Part shown: piece after piece, positions 8,376 through 18,122 of the stretch
How the letters are laid out: the number at the start of each line of letters is the position of its first letter
How positions within the stretch are numbered: the first letter of the stretch is position 1
Assembly: GCF_001083785.1 (NCBI RefSeq)
Contig: NZ_LAVL01000056.1
Location: 1-49,371 of the forward strand
Reading direction: 5' to 3'
Origin: Nonomuraea sp. SBT364
GTDB taxonomy: Bacteria > Actinomycetota > Actinomycetes > Streptosporangiales > Streptosporangiaceae
Length of the DNA: 49,371 nt
Notes under the pieces: generated by a model
The model's database searches: none
What the model was told of the DNA's origin: nothing
Seen by the model: the letters and a program-made list of their open reading frames with translations, nothing else
Translations under genes and position numbers: made by a program

Positions 8376-11300
8376 GGCTGGATCCGCCCTTCGGTGAGTA
8401 CCGCGACGACGACGGGGTCCGGCAGGTCCCGCACGGCCGTCACGAGGGTGGCGACGCGCAGGTCCGCCGAGGCGAAGACCACCCAGGCGTCGCGTTCCGC
8501 CGGGGTGACGGTGAGCTCGGCGTCGCCGAGCCCGGCGGCGCGCAGGCAGCGTTCGGCGGCCGCGACCCGGGCCGCCGCCGTGTCCGGCCGCTCCCCGGTC
8601 TCCGCCGCCACCCGCTCGGCCAGCGCCGCCCGTCCGGCCTGCTCGCCCTGCCGTACGGGCGCGATCGCGCAGGCGACGGCGCCGGGACCCGCCACGGCCA
8701 GCGTCAGGCCGTCCATGTGGGCCGCGACTGTTCCGCCGTTCCCGCCGTTCCCGCCGTCACCGCCGGCGCGGGCGGCGATGCGCGCGGCGGCCAGCGCCCC
8801 GCGCTCCTCCGCGTCCCGCTCGCCGGGTTCGACGCAGGCCGCGATCCGGAGGCCGGTCAGGTCCTCCAGGGTCCGCTCCAGGTAGGGCCCGAGCAGCGGC
8901 GCGACCCACGGGCCCCGGCCGTCCTTCTTGCGCACGGCCTGCAGCCGCAGGCCCTCCCACCGCTCCACGACCTGGCCGTCCGGCGTGCGTACGGCGATGT
9001 CGTAGACGTAGGCGTCGCCGTCCCTGCCGCGCTCGGTCGCGCAGTAGCGCAGCCGCTCGTGCGCGGCTAGCGCCGGGCCGCCCGGGTGGATCCGGTCCAC
9101 GCCCGTCGGCAGCAGGGTGGCGTCGGGGACGCAGACCTGGTTGCCGTGCATCAGGGCGTCGCGCATGCCGGGGTCGCCCAGCAGCAGCTCGCCCGGCAGG
9201 TACGCGGCGAACCAGTCGCCGGTGTCGAGCACCGCCACGTCCGCCTCGACGTCACGCGCCTCGGCCCGGTGGTAGCGGGCCAGCCGCTGGAAGCGCTTGC
9301 CCTGGAACAGCACGTCGCCGTACATCTCCGAGGCGGGGTCGAGCGCGACCGGCACGAGGTCGCCGCCCGCCTGCTCGGGCGGCCCGGCGGGAGCCCCGTC
9401 GCCGGTCAGGGTGAGCACCGCCCTGAAGTGGTCGACCTCGTAGCCGGTGTCGCCGCTGCGGATGCTCACCGCCAGCGTGTCGTCGTCGCCGGTGACGGCG
9501 GCGGCGACGCGCAGCGTGGTGCTGCCGCCGGGCGGCACCACGATCGGGCGCAGGAACTCCGCCCGCTCGATGATCGGCGTGACCTCCCGCCCGGTGGTGG
9601 CCAGCGCGGCCTGGGCCATGGCCTCCATCCCGAACACGGCGGGGAACAGCAGGTTGCCGTCCAGGTGGTGGTCGGCCAGGTAGAGGTCGGTGCCGTCGGT
9701 GAGGTCGAGCTCCGTGACGAGCTCCACGCCGTGGTAGCGGATCAGCGGCTTGCCGACGAACCGGAGCAGGGGCAGCTCGGGCCGGTCGTAGCGGACGGTG
9801 TGGATGCCCTCGGTGCGCCCGCTGACGACCACGACGCCGGGGGCGTCCGGATCGGCGACGAGCCGCCGCATGATCTCCACGCCGTCGCCGGCCGGGATGG
9901 GGGTGACGCCCTGCCGGGTCAGCCTGTCGACGACGGACAGCCGCTCGCCCATGCCGACCTCGGACCAGACCGACCACTCCATGCAGATGGTCCGGCAGCC
10001 CGGGTGCCGCTCGGCGACCTCGCGGGTCAGGTCGGCCAGCCACTCGTTGGCCGTCGCGTAGTGGGCCTCGCCCGGCAGGCCCGCCCGGCCGATGATGCTG
10101 CCGAAGGCGACCAGCAGGCGCAGCCGGTCGCCGTCCACCGCGTCGAGGACGTGGCGCAGGCCGTCGACCTTCGGGGCGAAGGTGCGGCGGACGGCGTCCA
10201 TGCCGAGGGTGGCCAGCGATTCCGGCTCGTTGCGGCCGGCGCCGTGCAGCACCGCCGTGACGGGGCCGAGCGCCTGCTCGGCCTCGGCGACCGCGCGCCG
10301 CACCTGGCCGGCGTCGGTGACGTCGGCCCTGGCGTAGTGCACGTTCAGTCCCGCGTCGGCCATCCGCCGCAGGTTGGCGGCCAGTTCCTCGTCGTCCGCC
10401 GGGTCGGAGCGGCCCAGCACGGCCAGCGCGGCCCCGGCGTCTCCTGCCACCGCCAGGGCGCACTCCGCCGTGATGCCCTTGCCGCCGCCGGTGACCAGCA
10501 GGACGTCGGAGGCGTCCAGCGGGTGCTCGGTGCGGGCGGGGCGTACGGGCAGCGCGCGCATGGTCGGCACCCGGCGGGCGCCGAGTTCGTCGTAGTACGC
10601 CTCGGCGTAGACGTCGGTGGCCGCCACCTCGGCGGCTACCCAGCCTGCCGCTTCGGGGATCGCCGGTACGTGCACGATGGTGGTGCGGAGCCCGGTGGCC
10701 TCCAGGTGGAGCGTCTTGGCCAGGCCCGCCGCGCCCCGCCCGTGCTGGACCAGCACGAACCTGGTGCCCGGCCCGCCGGCGAGGGCGGCCTGCGCGCCGA
10801 GCAACGCCTGCTCGACGTCGTCGGGCGAGCATTGCGGAGGTAGGCACACCAGTACACCGGATCCGACCTTCCCGCGTTCGAGTGCCTCGCGCAGCGGCTG
10901 CGCGACGGGCGAGCCGGACGCGCCGGCGGCCCCGTACACCTGCCAGGAGCCGCTCTCCTCGGCGGCGGCCCTGGCGGGCAGCGGCAGCTCGTCGAGGTCG
11001 ACGGCGAACGGCCGGACCCACGGGGCGGAACCGGTCACCCCGGTCACCGCCCGCCTGCCCGGTACGGCCGCCAGCTTGTCCAGTTCCTCGCCCAGCTCGC
11101 GCAGGCTGGCCGTGGCGAGGTTGGCCGGCGTCTGCCCTGCGGGCAGGCCGAGCTGCTGGGTGGCCTGGTCGATGATGTGCATGACGGTGACGGAGCTGAG
11201 GTGCAGCTCGTCGAGCGGTTTGCTGTCCTCGGTGACCATCTCCAGGGGCAGCTCCGCGCGGGCGGCGGCCAGGCGGCGCAGCAGGTCCGTGGTGGACTCG

Positions 11301-14095
11301 CCGGGCTCCCCCTGGGCGGCGGGCGCGGCGGCCTGTGCGGCGGCGGGCTCCTCCGCCGGCCCGCTCACCTGCGCGACGGTGATCCGCGGCGCCTGCTCGG
11401 TCGGGCTCATGAGGAACGACAGCTCGGCGCCGACCTCCATCGGCCGGGTGAGCCGCCCGTGGAACAGCTCCTCGTGCGCGACGGGCACACCCGTCACGTA
11501 CGCGGCGCCGACCACCCGCAGCAGGCCGGTCAGCGACTCGTCGTCGGTGTCCAGCGCGATCGCCGGCACGTCGGTGACCCCGGCGGCCAGGCCGCTGAGC
11601 ACCCGGCCGGGGCCGACCTCGATCAGCAGGTCCAGGCCGTCGGCCGCCTGCTGGAGCGCCTGGGTGAAGCGCACCGGGGCGGTGATCTGCTCCCGCAGGA
11701 GCCCGGCGATGTCGCCGTCGGGGGCGAGCGCGGCCCCGGTGACGGTGGAGACGACCCGGCGGCCGATCCTGCCGAACCGCTCCCGCTCCAGGTACGGGGA
11801 CAGGGCGTCGGCCGCGGGCGCGACCAGCGGCGAGTGGAAGGCGTGTGAGACGTTCAGCTTGGTCCAGCTCACCCCGGCGGTCACGGCCGCCCGGCCGACC
11901 TCCTCGATCGCCTCGACGGGGCCCGCGACGACGGTCTGGTTCGGGCCGTTGTAGCCCGCGATGACCACCGGCAGGTCGCCGATCAGGGCGGTCACGGCGC
12001 CGGGGTCGGCGCGCAGGCCGGCCATGGTGCCCGACTCGCTGTTCTCGGTCATGGCCCGGCCCCGGCCGGTGGCCAGCCGCAGCAGCGCGTCCTCGGCCAT
12101 CGCGCCGGCCCAGTGCAGGGCCGACAGCTCGCCGAGGCTGTGGCCGACCGCGACCTCCGCCTCGACGCCGAGCAGGGACAGCGCCCGCAGCCCGGCCATC
12201 GAGCCGGTCACGATGCGCGGCTGGGCCACGGCAGTGGCCACCACGTCGCCGCCCGTGGGCAGCCCGGCCTCGGCGTACAGGTCGTCCACGTCGGCGAAGC
12301 GCCTGCGCAGCGCCCCGCCGCCGGTGCCGCGCCCCGACCCCTGGCCGGGGAAGAGGTAGCCGAGCCTGGCGGTGCCGGCGGCGTGGCCGTAGAAGGCCTT
12401 GCCGTCGGGCGTGAGCAGCCTGCTCCCGCCCGAGTCGATCGCCTCCAGCACCCGCGCGAGCTGCCGTTCGGCCTCGTCGGGGGTGGCGGCGACGACCGCG
12501 GCCCGGTAGGGCAGGCCGCGCAACTCGCCTTCGAGCGTGGCGGCCAGGTCGGCGAGCTCGGCGTAGGACACGGCGGGCACGTAGTCGTGCATCCGCGCCA
12601 CCCGCTCGCGCAGCTGCTCGGGCGTGCCGCCGTCGAACAGGAGCAGCTCGGCGTCCTGCAGCGAGGAGGCCAGCAGCTTGGCACGGCGGCCCAGGCGCCG
12701 CTTGGGCGCCGAGCTCTCGATCACCACGTGCGAGTTGATGCCGCCGAAGCCCATGGCGCTGACTCCGGCCCGCAGCGGCGCGTCGCCCGGCCACGGCTCG
12801 GCCACGCGCAGCGCGCGCAGCTTCGCCGACTCGCCGGTCAGCACCTCGTGCGGGTCGACGCAGCCGAGGGTGGGCGGCAGCACCTGCTCGTGCACCGCCA
12901 TCACGGCCTTGATCAGCCCGGCCACCCCGGCGGCCGCCTTGGCGTGCCCGATCATGCCCTTGATCGAGCCGACGGCGGCGGGCGCGCCGCTCGCGCCGGC
13001 CTCCGCCCTGGCCTGCGACAGCGCGGTCAGCTCCGTCGCGTCGCCGACCGCCGTGCCGGTCCCATGGCCCTCGAACAGCGCCACGGTGTCGATGCCGAAC
13101 CCGGCCTTCTCGTACGCGCGCCGCAGCGCCAGCTGGTAGCCGCTGACCTCGGGCCGGGTCATGCTGCCCTTGCCGTCGGAGGAGATGCCCCAGCCGGCGA
13201 TCGTGGCGTACACGCGGTGCCCGGCGGCCACGGCGTCCTCCTCGCGCATGAGCACGACGATGCCGCAGCCCTCGCCCGGCCAGAAGCCGTTGGAGTGCCG
13301 GTCGTACAGCCGGAAGTCGCTCTTGGCCAGCGCCCCGGTCTTGGCGAAGCCGATCACCTCGAACGGGTCGATGGACAGGTCCACGCCGCCGGCGATGGCG
13401 ACGTCGAGGTCGCGGTCGGCCAGCGCCTTGCTCGCCGTCACCACCGACAGCAGCGACGACGAGCACGCCCCGTCGACGATGTAGCCGCCGCCGTTGAGGT
13501 CGAAGTGGTTGCAGATCCGCCCGGCGATCGTGTTGGCCAGGGCGCCCGCGAGCGTGTCCTCGTCCACGGGCGGGAACGGGCTCTTGAAGGCCGCCTCGTA
13601 GGCACCGAGGAAGCCGGCCAGCTTGTCGTCGTCCCAGCCCTGCTCGCGCAGCGCGGCGGCGAGCGTGCGCCGCACGTACGGCCAGCGCAGCCGCAGCGCG
13701 TTGGCCCGGCTGAACTCGCCGGTGAGCGTGTTGCCCACGACGACGCCGGTGCGCTCCTTCGGCAGGCCCTCGGCGCCGGGGAACCCGGCGTCGGCCAGGG
13801 CCCGGCCCGCCATGTCGAGGGCGAGCCAGTGGGTGAGGTCGGCCGAGCGGTAGGTGCTGCCGGCGATCCGGTGGGCGACCCGGTCGAAGGCGTAGCCCTC
13901 GATGACGGCGGCGGTCTTGGCGTAGAAGCGGTCGGGCGTGGCGGGATCGGGATCCCAGTAGTCGTCGTGCCGCATGCGCACGTCAGGCAGCCGCCTGAAG
14001 GCCCTGCGGCCGGCGATGGCGTTCTCCCACAGGGCGCGGGGGGAGTCCGCGTCGGGGTATCGGCAGGCGAGACCGACGATCGCGATCCTGCTCAT
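8372..14095 (-). CDS. pksE: Iterative enediyne polyketide synthase PksE (KS-AT-ACP-KR-DH-PPTase)
   Basis: A 1907-residue synthase with the enediyne-specific domain order. The KS has DGACSSSL (Cys211), EGHGTGT (His344) and GMIGHAK (His384). The AT has GHSLG (Ser653) and HAFHSP (His754). The single ACP has DELHLSSV, with Ser968 as the likely phosphopantetheine site, after an Ala/Pro-rich linker. The KR has VTGGGKGITAE (1201-1211) and Tyr1346. The DH has the H-x3-G-x4-P pattern at 1476-1485. The C-terminal region from about 1640 is the PPTase-like part of this family, but VACAIAPV (1807-1814) shows Ala where the Mg-binding D-x-E is expected. It would build a linear polyene from malonyl-CoA in the cytosol. 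It lies between UnbU and E10 with four-base overlaps on both sides. Confidence 0.97.
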   Translation of the reverse strand: MSRIAIVGLACRYPDADSPRALWENAIAGRRAFRRLPDVRMRHDDYWDPDPATPDRFYAKTAAVIEGYAFDRVAHRIAGSTYRSADLTHWLALDMAGRALADAGFPGAEGLPKERTGVVVGNTLTGEFSRANALRLRWPYVRRTLAAALREQGWDDDKLAGFLGAYEAAFKSPFPPVDEDTLAGALANTIAGRICNHFDLNGGGYIVDGACSSSLLSVVTASKALADRDLDVAIAGGVDLSIDPFEVIGFAKTGALAKSDFRLYDRHSNGFWPGEGCGIVVLMREEDAVAAGHRVYATIAGWGISSDGKGSMTRPEVSGYQLALRRAYEKAGFGIDTVALFEGHGTGTAVGDATELTALSQARAEAGASGAPAAVGSIKGMIGHAKAAAGVAGLIKAVMAVHEQVLPPTLGCVDPHEVLTGESAKLRALRVAEPWPGDAPLRAGVSAMGFGGINSHVVIESSAPKRRLGRRAKLLASSLQDAELLLFDGGTPEQLRERVARMHDYVPAVSYAELADLAATLEGELRGLPYRAAVVAATPDEAERQLARVLEAIDSGGSRLLTPDGKAFYGHAAGTARLGYLFPGQGSGRGTGGGALRRRFADVDDLYAEAGLPTGGDVVATAVAQPRIVTGSMAGLRALSLLGVEAEVAVGHSLGELSALHWAGAMAEDALLRLATGRGRAMTENSESGTMAGLRADPGAVTALIGDLPVVIAGYNGPNQTVVAGPVEAIEEVGRAAVTAGVSWTKLNVSHAFHSPLVAPAADALSPYLERERFGRIGRRVVSTVTGAALAPDGDIAGLLREQITAPVRFTQALQQAADGLDLLIEVGPGRVLSGLAAGVTDVPAIALDTDDESLTGLLRVVGAAYVTGVPVAHEELFHGRLTRPMEVGAELSFLMSPTEQAPRITVAQVSGPAEEPAAAQAAAPAAQGEPGESTTDLLRRLAAARAELPLEMVTEDSKPLDELHLSSVTVMHIIDQATQQLGLPAGQTPANLATASLRELGEELDKLAAVPGRRAVTGVTGSAPWVRPFAVDLDELPLPARAAAEESGSWQVYGAAGASGSPVAQPLREALERGKVGSGVLVCLPPQCSPDDVEQALLGAQAALAGGPGTRFVLVQHGRGAAGLAKTLHLEATGLRTTIVHVPAIPEAAGWVAAEVAATDVYAEAYYDELGARRVPTMRALPVRPARTEHPLDASDVLLVTGGGKGITAECALAVAGDAGAALAVLGRSDPADDEELAANLRRMADAGLNVHYARADVTDAGQVRRAVAEAEQALGPVTAVLHGAGRNEPESLATLGMDAVRRTFAPKVDGLRHVLDAVDGDRLRLLVAFGSIIGRAGLPGEAHYATANEWLADLTREVAERHPGCRTICMEWSVWSEVGMGERLSVVDRLTRQGVTPIPAGDGVEIMRRLVADPDAPGVVVVSGRTEGIHTVRYDRPELPLLRFVGKPLIRYHGVELVTELDLTDGTDLYLADHHLDGNLLFPAVFGMEAMAQAALATTGREVTPIIERAEFLRPIVVPPGGSTTLRVAAAVTGDDDTLAVSIRSGDTGYEVDHFRAVLTLTGDGAPAGPPEQAGGDLVPVALDPASEMYGDVLFQGKRFQRLARYHRAEARDVEADVAVLDTGDWFAAYLPGELLLGDPGMRDALMHGNQVCVPDATLLPTGVDRIHPGGPALAAHERLRYCATERGRDGDAYVYDIAVRTPDGQVVERWEGLRLQAVRKKDGRGPWVAPLLGPYLERTLEDLTGLRIAACVEPGERDAEERGALAAARIAARAGGDGGNGGNGGTVAAHMDGLTLAVAGPGAVACAIAPVRQGEQAGRAALAERVAAETGERPDTAAARVAAAERCLRAAGLGDAELTVTPAERDAWVVFASADLRVATLVTAVRDLPDPVVVAVLTEGRIQP

Positions 14096-15096
14096 GCCCG
14101 CGCGACCTCTTTCCCGGCGGAGGCGAGGGCCGCCTCGGCGGCGGCGGTGACCCGGGCCGCGTCCCGCTCACGGGCCAGCTCGACCGCGCGCAGCGACCAC
14201 AGGAAGCCGCCTCGGACGACGCAGACGACGGCGGTGGCGAAGAAGATCCCGTACGGGATGTTCATGCCGGTCAGCAGGCCGTAGGTGAGGGCCACGCCAC
14301 CGCCGAAGGCGACCTGGGAGAGCGGTTTCGACGGGCTCGTCCCGGGGTCGGTGATCATGTAGTTGGTGAACAGCACGAACGCGACGCCGGTCATCATCGA
14401 CAGCCCGCCGAGTATCGAGACGTCGTCGACGATGAGGCCGCGCACGACCGCCTGGAGGGCGAACACGCTCACCCAGGCGCCGATCAGCCACATGCGGTTG
14501 GTGAGCTTGGCGTTGAGCATCGTGCCCGCGGCGATGATGACCAGCGGGATCAGCCAGTCGATCGGGTTGGTCACGTGCTCGGTGAAGTGGTACGGCGGCG
14601 CGATGCTGGCCCACGGCAGGAGCACCAGGATGACGGCGATGCCGAAGTTCGACGGGTTCATGAAGTGGCGCAGGCGGCCACGCACCGGCGCCCTGAGCAC
14701 CCACTTGGCCCCGACGGCGACCGTGATGCCGAACATCATGACCAGGACCTGGTCGTTGACGTAGATCAGCATGTTGAGCGCGATGCTGGTGATGTGGGCC
14801 GGGTAGAGGAACTCCACCAGGCCGCGGAAGCCGTTGCCGAGGAAGCGGGCCGGGCGGCCCTCGGCGCGGGCGCCGATCCACTCCAGGACGATCTCCGCGG
14901 TGTAGCCGGTCGCCATGGCGATCAGCGGCCACGTCCACGGCTGCTCGAAGCCCAGGACGGTGTAGCCGAGAATGTTGAAGATCGTGATCGAGAGGGCGAA
15001 CCTGCGCAGCGCGGTGATGACCTTCGGGTCGTGGCGCGGCGGGCCGCCGGCCTTCTTCTCGGGCTGCGCCGCCGGCGCGGTCTTGTCAGCGGCCAT
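14092..15096 (-). CDS. unbU: UnbU, enediyne-conserved membrane protein (E5)
   Basis: A 334-residue integral membrane protein with roughly eight hydrophobic segments (for example about residues 32-52, 93-120, 148-166 and 220-250). The conserved polar motifs FMNPSNFGIAV and MITDPGTSPSKP recall the RnfD/NqrB family, in which a TDP-x-TSP loop helps bind flavin. The charged N- and C-terminal tails are soluble. Placement between UnbV and the synthase is the standard enediyne cassette order and is the main basis for the name. ATG 15096 lies four bases after the UnbV stop, and its own stop overlaps the pksE start. Its role in enediyne formation is not established. Redox or transport at the membrane is inference from the RnfD-like motifs. 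Confidence 0.92.
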   Translation of the reverse strand: MAADKTAPAAQPEKKAGGPPRHDPKVITALRRFALSITIFNILGYTVLGFEQPWTWPLIAMATGYTAEIVLEWIGARAEGRPARFLGNGFRGLVEFLYPAHITSIALNMLIYVNDQVLVMMFGITVAVGAKWVLRAPVRGRLRHFMNPSNFGIAVILVLLPWASIAPPYHFTEHVTNPIDWLIPLVIIAAGTMLNAKLTNRMWLIGAWVSVFALQAVVRGLIVDDVSILGGLSMMTGVAFVLFTNYMITDPGTSPSKPLSQVAFGGGVALTYGLLTGMNIPYGIFFATAVVCVVRGGFLWSLRAVELARERDAARVTAAAEAALASAGKEVARA

Positions 15097-15100
15097 GACG

Positions 15101-17035
15101 TCACTTCTCCTTCGCTTGCGAGCCGAGCTGGATGGCGTGCCTGCCCGGGGTGAGCTGAAGAGCCTGCTCGCGCACCTGGCCCGTGCGGTCGCGCCAGCAC
15201 AGGCGGACCTCCACCGGGCCGGTCACGTGCTGGCCGAGCCCCAGGTGCACCTCGTGGCTGCGCCGGCCGGAGTGGCCGCTGCCGCCGTCGACCCGCCCGA
15301 GCACGGTGCGGCCGCCGATGGTGACCGTGGCCTCCGCGCCGACTGCCGGGGAGCCCTGCTCGCCGGTGGCGGTCTCGTGGGTGAGCTGGAGCGTGATGGC
15401 CGAGCCGGCCGGGGCGCTCTGGTTGTGGTAGAAGATCGGCGCGTCCCACTGGCGGGCGACCGCCAGGTCGAGCAGCCCGTCACCGTCGGCGTCGCCGGTC
15501 GCGATGCCACGGGTCGGCACCGGCACCGCCAGGCCGAGCTGGCGGGAGATGTCGGCGTAGGTGCCGTCCTCGTTCTTGACGAAGAAGGCGAGCGTCTGGC
15601 TGCCGGCGATGTCGGCGCCCTCCCTGACCACGGGCCACGAGTGCGGGTTGCGCACCACGACGTCGTTGGCGGTGGCCAGTTCCTGCAACTGCGCCCACCG
15701 GTTCACCCAGCCCTTGACGAACCCGGTCGCCTGGACGATGGCGGGCGCGCCGCCGTTGTTGAAGTCGTCGATCTTGACGTCCCAGCCCCAGCCGGTCCAC
15801 GCGGTGCGGTCCTGGGCGCTGCGGTCCTCGAAGGGCGCCACGCCGTCGGCGAGCTGGGCGCGCACGTCGGCCCGGTCCTTCGCGGTGTTGTAGAAGGCGA
15901 AGTTGCTCTCCTGGATGCCGAACGAGGTGGTGATGTTGCTGACGAAGGTGTCGTAGAGGCCGTCGCCGTCCAGGTCGCCGAAGTCGGAGCCCATGCCCTT
16001 GAAGGAGTCGTGCCCGAGCGACTTGGACTTGGGCACCCACGGCGAGCGGGCGCCCTCGGCCAGCGAGAACGCGATCTTGCCGGGCGTGGACCGGTTGTAC
16101 AGCAGCCGGTCGGGGCCGAAGTCGTTGTTGAGGAACAGCTCGGGAAGCTGGTCGCCGTCCAGGTCGGCGGTGCTGGCGCCGAGCTCCCAGCCCTTGGAGA
16201 CCTCCTTGGCCAGCACGGTGTCGAGCTTGTCGAAGGACGGGGTGCCCGCGGTGACGCCGGTCCAGCGGAAGAAGTAGTTCTCGCCGCCGTTGACCGCGCC
16301 GGACATCGAGTCGTTCATCTCGACGCCGCCGTTGACCTGGTCGTCGAGCACGGGGCCGTGCGGGAAGTAGTTGCCGATGAAGATGTCGAGGTGGCCGTCG
16401 CCGTCGAAGTCCGCGGTGGTGGCGGTGTTGCTGTTCCACTGCGGCCCGGTGTAGGTCGCGCCACCGGCGCCCGGCACCAGCTCGGTGGGCGTGAACGCGC
16501 CGGCGGACAGCGTCGTGGCCCCGGCCTGGGCCAGGTGCACGATCGGGGTCCGGCCCCAGTAGTAGACGAGCACGTCGGTGCGGCCGTCCTCGTTGAAGTC
16601 ACCGGCGAGGCAGCCCATCGGGGCGATGGCGTCGTTCATCGGCAGCGTGCCGGGGGTCAGCGCGAACGGCTTGTACCGGTCCGAGCGCGCGCCCGGCGTG
16701 GGAGTCACCACGACCTGGTCGATGCGGGGGTCGGTGACGCACAGGTCGTTCGGCAGGCCGTCCATGTCGAGGTCGTTCATCGCGATGCCGGCCCCGACGG
16801 AGGAGATCCAGGCGTCGATGTGCGTGTAGCGCTGGTTGACCTCGCGGATGGTCTGCTGCGGCTGGTCCGACGGCAGGGCGATGCTCAGCGGCTTGAACGA
16901 GTACGCGCCGGCCAGCTCCGCCTTCTCCGCGTCGGAGGCGAAGGACGGGCTGCCGATGACGAACAGGGCGGCCATCACCACGAGGGCGACGACGCCGGCC
17001 TGTTGCCTGCGCAGCCAGGTGGCTACCGTGGTCAC
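15101..17035 (-). CDS. unbV: UnbV, membrane-anchored/exported FG-GAP + ASPIC protein (E4)
   Basis: A 644-residue protein. A basic N-terminus and one hydrophobic segment (GVVALVVMAALFVIGSPSF, about 13-31) make a signal peptide or anchor, so the body is outside the membrane. It holds a series of FG-GAP/integrin-type calcium repeats with D-x-D/N-x-D-G-x-x-D loops (DFNEDGRTDVLV, ADFDGDGHLDIFI, DLDGDQLPELFL, DLDGDGLYDTFV, DADGDGLLDLAV). It ends with the ASPIC/UnbV domain (EVHLGLGQHVTGPVEVRLCW). The start is GTG 17035, overlapping the E3 stop (GTGA). It is part of the universal enediyne cassette, but its biochemical role is unknown. An export location for a protein required for a cytosolic polyketide is one of the open puzzles of the family. 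Confidence 0.93.
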   Translation of the reverse strand: MTTVATWLRRQQAGVVALVVMAALFVIGSPSFASDAEKAELAGAYSFKPLSIALPSDQPQQTIREVNQRYTHIDAWISSVGAGIAMNDLDMDGLPNDLCVTDPRIDQVVVTPTPGARSDRYKPFALTPGTLPMNDAIAPMGCLAGDFNEDGRTDVLVYYWGRTPIVHLAQAGATTLSAGAFTPTELVPGAGGATYTGPQWNSNTATTADFDGDGHLDIFIGNYFPHGPVLDDQVNGGVEMNDSMSGAVNGGENYFFRWTGVTAGTPSFDKLDTVLAKEVSKGWELGASTADLDGDQLPELFLNNDFGPDRLLYNRSTPGKIAFSLAEGARSPWVPKSKSLGHDSFKGMGSDFGDLDGDGLYDTFVSNITTSFGIQESNFAFYNTAKDRADVRAQLADGVAPFEDRSAQDRTAWTGWGWDVKIDDFNNGGAPAIVQATGFVKGWVNRWAQLQELATANDVVVRNPHSWPVVREGADIAGSQTLAFFVKNEDGTYADISRQLGLAVPVPTRGIATGDADGDGLLDLAVARQWDAPIFYHNQSAPAGSAITLQLTHETATGEQGSPAVGAEATVTIGGRTVLGRVDGGSGHSGRRSHEVHLGLGQHVTGPVEVRLCWRDRTGQVREQALQLTPGRHAIQLGSQAKEK

Positions 17036-18009
17036 GGGGTGACACCTCCAAGGGAGACGAATTCGCCGGCTATGCGCTGCCGCCAGATCTCGAAGGCGGG
17101 CAGTTCCCCCGGCAGGGACGGGTCGGGGCTGGTCTGGTTGCAGATCTCGGCCGCCTGCTCGGCCGTGGTGCCGCAGAGGATCGCGGTGGCCTGGCGGGTG
17201 TGCGGGACGAGGAGCCCGGCGCGGATCCTGGCCTCGGCGGCGAACGCGCTGCCCTGGGCGAGCTGGCCCCGGTGCTCACCGGCCCGGTCACGCAGCTCCC
17301 ACAGCTCGTCGCCGGTGGCGCCGCCCGCGTAGGTGGCGGCCAGGCCGGTGCCCGCGTACAGGTCGCCGCGGCGCTCCTCGGGGAAGCTCTCGACCAGCGA
17401 CACCACCTGCTGGACGTCGGTCCCGCCGATGAACCACAGGGCGCGGCCGATGCCCTGGTCGATGGCGCGGGCCGCGTACGCCTCGTGCCCGGCGGGCCAG
17501 GAGAAGCCGGTCTCGCGCACCTGCTTGCGCACGTACCGGTCGGTGTGGAAGTAGGCCTGGTGGAAGCCGTAGCCGTCGTGCACGAGCCACAGCAGCAGCG
17601 GGTCGAGCTGGGCGGGGTCCGGCCACAGGAACCGGGGCAGCCTGGCCATGGCCCAGCCGATCCCGACGTAGATCATGTAGTTGTGGCGCTCGCCACGGCC
17701 GGCGAGCGTGCCCTTGACCCGGCGCAGGTTGCCGATCCCGGCGCAGTCCAGGACGGCGAGCCCCATCCCCGCGCCCTCGTAGGCGAACCCGCGGAAGCGG
17801 TCCGGGATGTGCTCGAGCCGTTCCTCCGCCTCGGCGGGAGTGCGCGACTCGGCGGCGTACGCGAAACCGGTGAGGAATGTCTCGCCAATTTTCTCCAATA
17901 ACTCGCGGGCCGCCTCGTCTTTTACGTGAAACCCGCGGACGGCGAGCTTAGTTTCTCTGACATTCGGGGTAAGAATTCGCTTTCGCAGCGATCGCAGCAG
18001 GCCGGCCAT
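17032..18009 (-). CDS. unbL: UnbL, DUF1702 enediyne-conserved protein (E3)
   Basis: A 325-residue soluble protein of DUF1702. Recognisable conserved blocks are RGFAYEGAGMGLAVLD, HDGYGFHQAYFHTDRYV, AIDQGIGRALWFIGG and GLAATYAGG. No catalytic motif is known for the family. ATG 18009 has GAAGGG seven bases upstream. The first 40 codons are clearly more A/T-rich than the rest and include a TTA at codon 37 (17899-17901), so this structural gene may itself be bldA-dependent. Its stop overlaps the UnbV start. It is part of the E3-E4-E5-E-E10 cassette found in all enediyne loci. It is clearly homologous to the next gene upstream. Confidence 0.92.
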   Translation of the reverse strand: MAGLLRSLRKRILTPNVRETKLAVRGFHVKDEAARELLEKIGETFLTGFAYAAESRTPAEAEERLEHIPDRFRGFAYEGAGMGLAVLDCAGIGNLRRVKGTLAGRGERHNYMIYVGIGWAMARLPRFLWPDPAQLDPLLLWLVHDGYGFHQAYFHTDRYVRKQVRETGFSWPAGHEAYAARAIDQGIGRALWFIGGTDVQQVVSLVESFPEERRGDLYAGTGLAATYAGGATGDELWELRDRAGEHRGQLAQGSAFAAEARIRAGLLVPHTRQATAILCGTTAEQAAEICNQTSPDPSLPGELPAFEIWRQRIAGEFVSLGGVTP

Positions 18010-18122
18010 AACAACCCTTCACCGCTCAACCAGCAGGTACTGTCTTCTCATTGACACATGACGCCGAATCTCCGGGCAACTCCGGTCGTGCTTACCGCAC
18101 TAAATGCGAGCCGTTCCGCCGA

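Noticed and set aside
9252..13466. A 1404-codon open frame within pksE
   Set aside because: It lies in another minus-strand frame of a very GC-rich gene, is rich in Arg/Pro/Ala/Gly and shows no domain motifs. It is a codon-phase artefact of the synthase gene.
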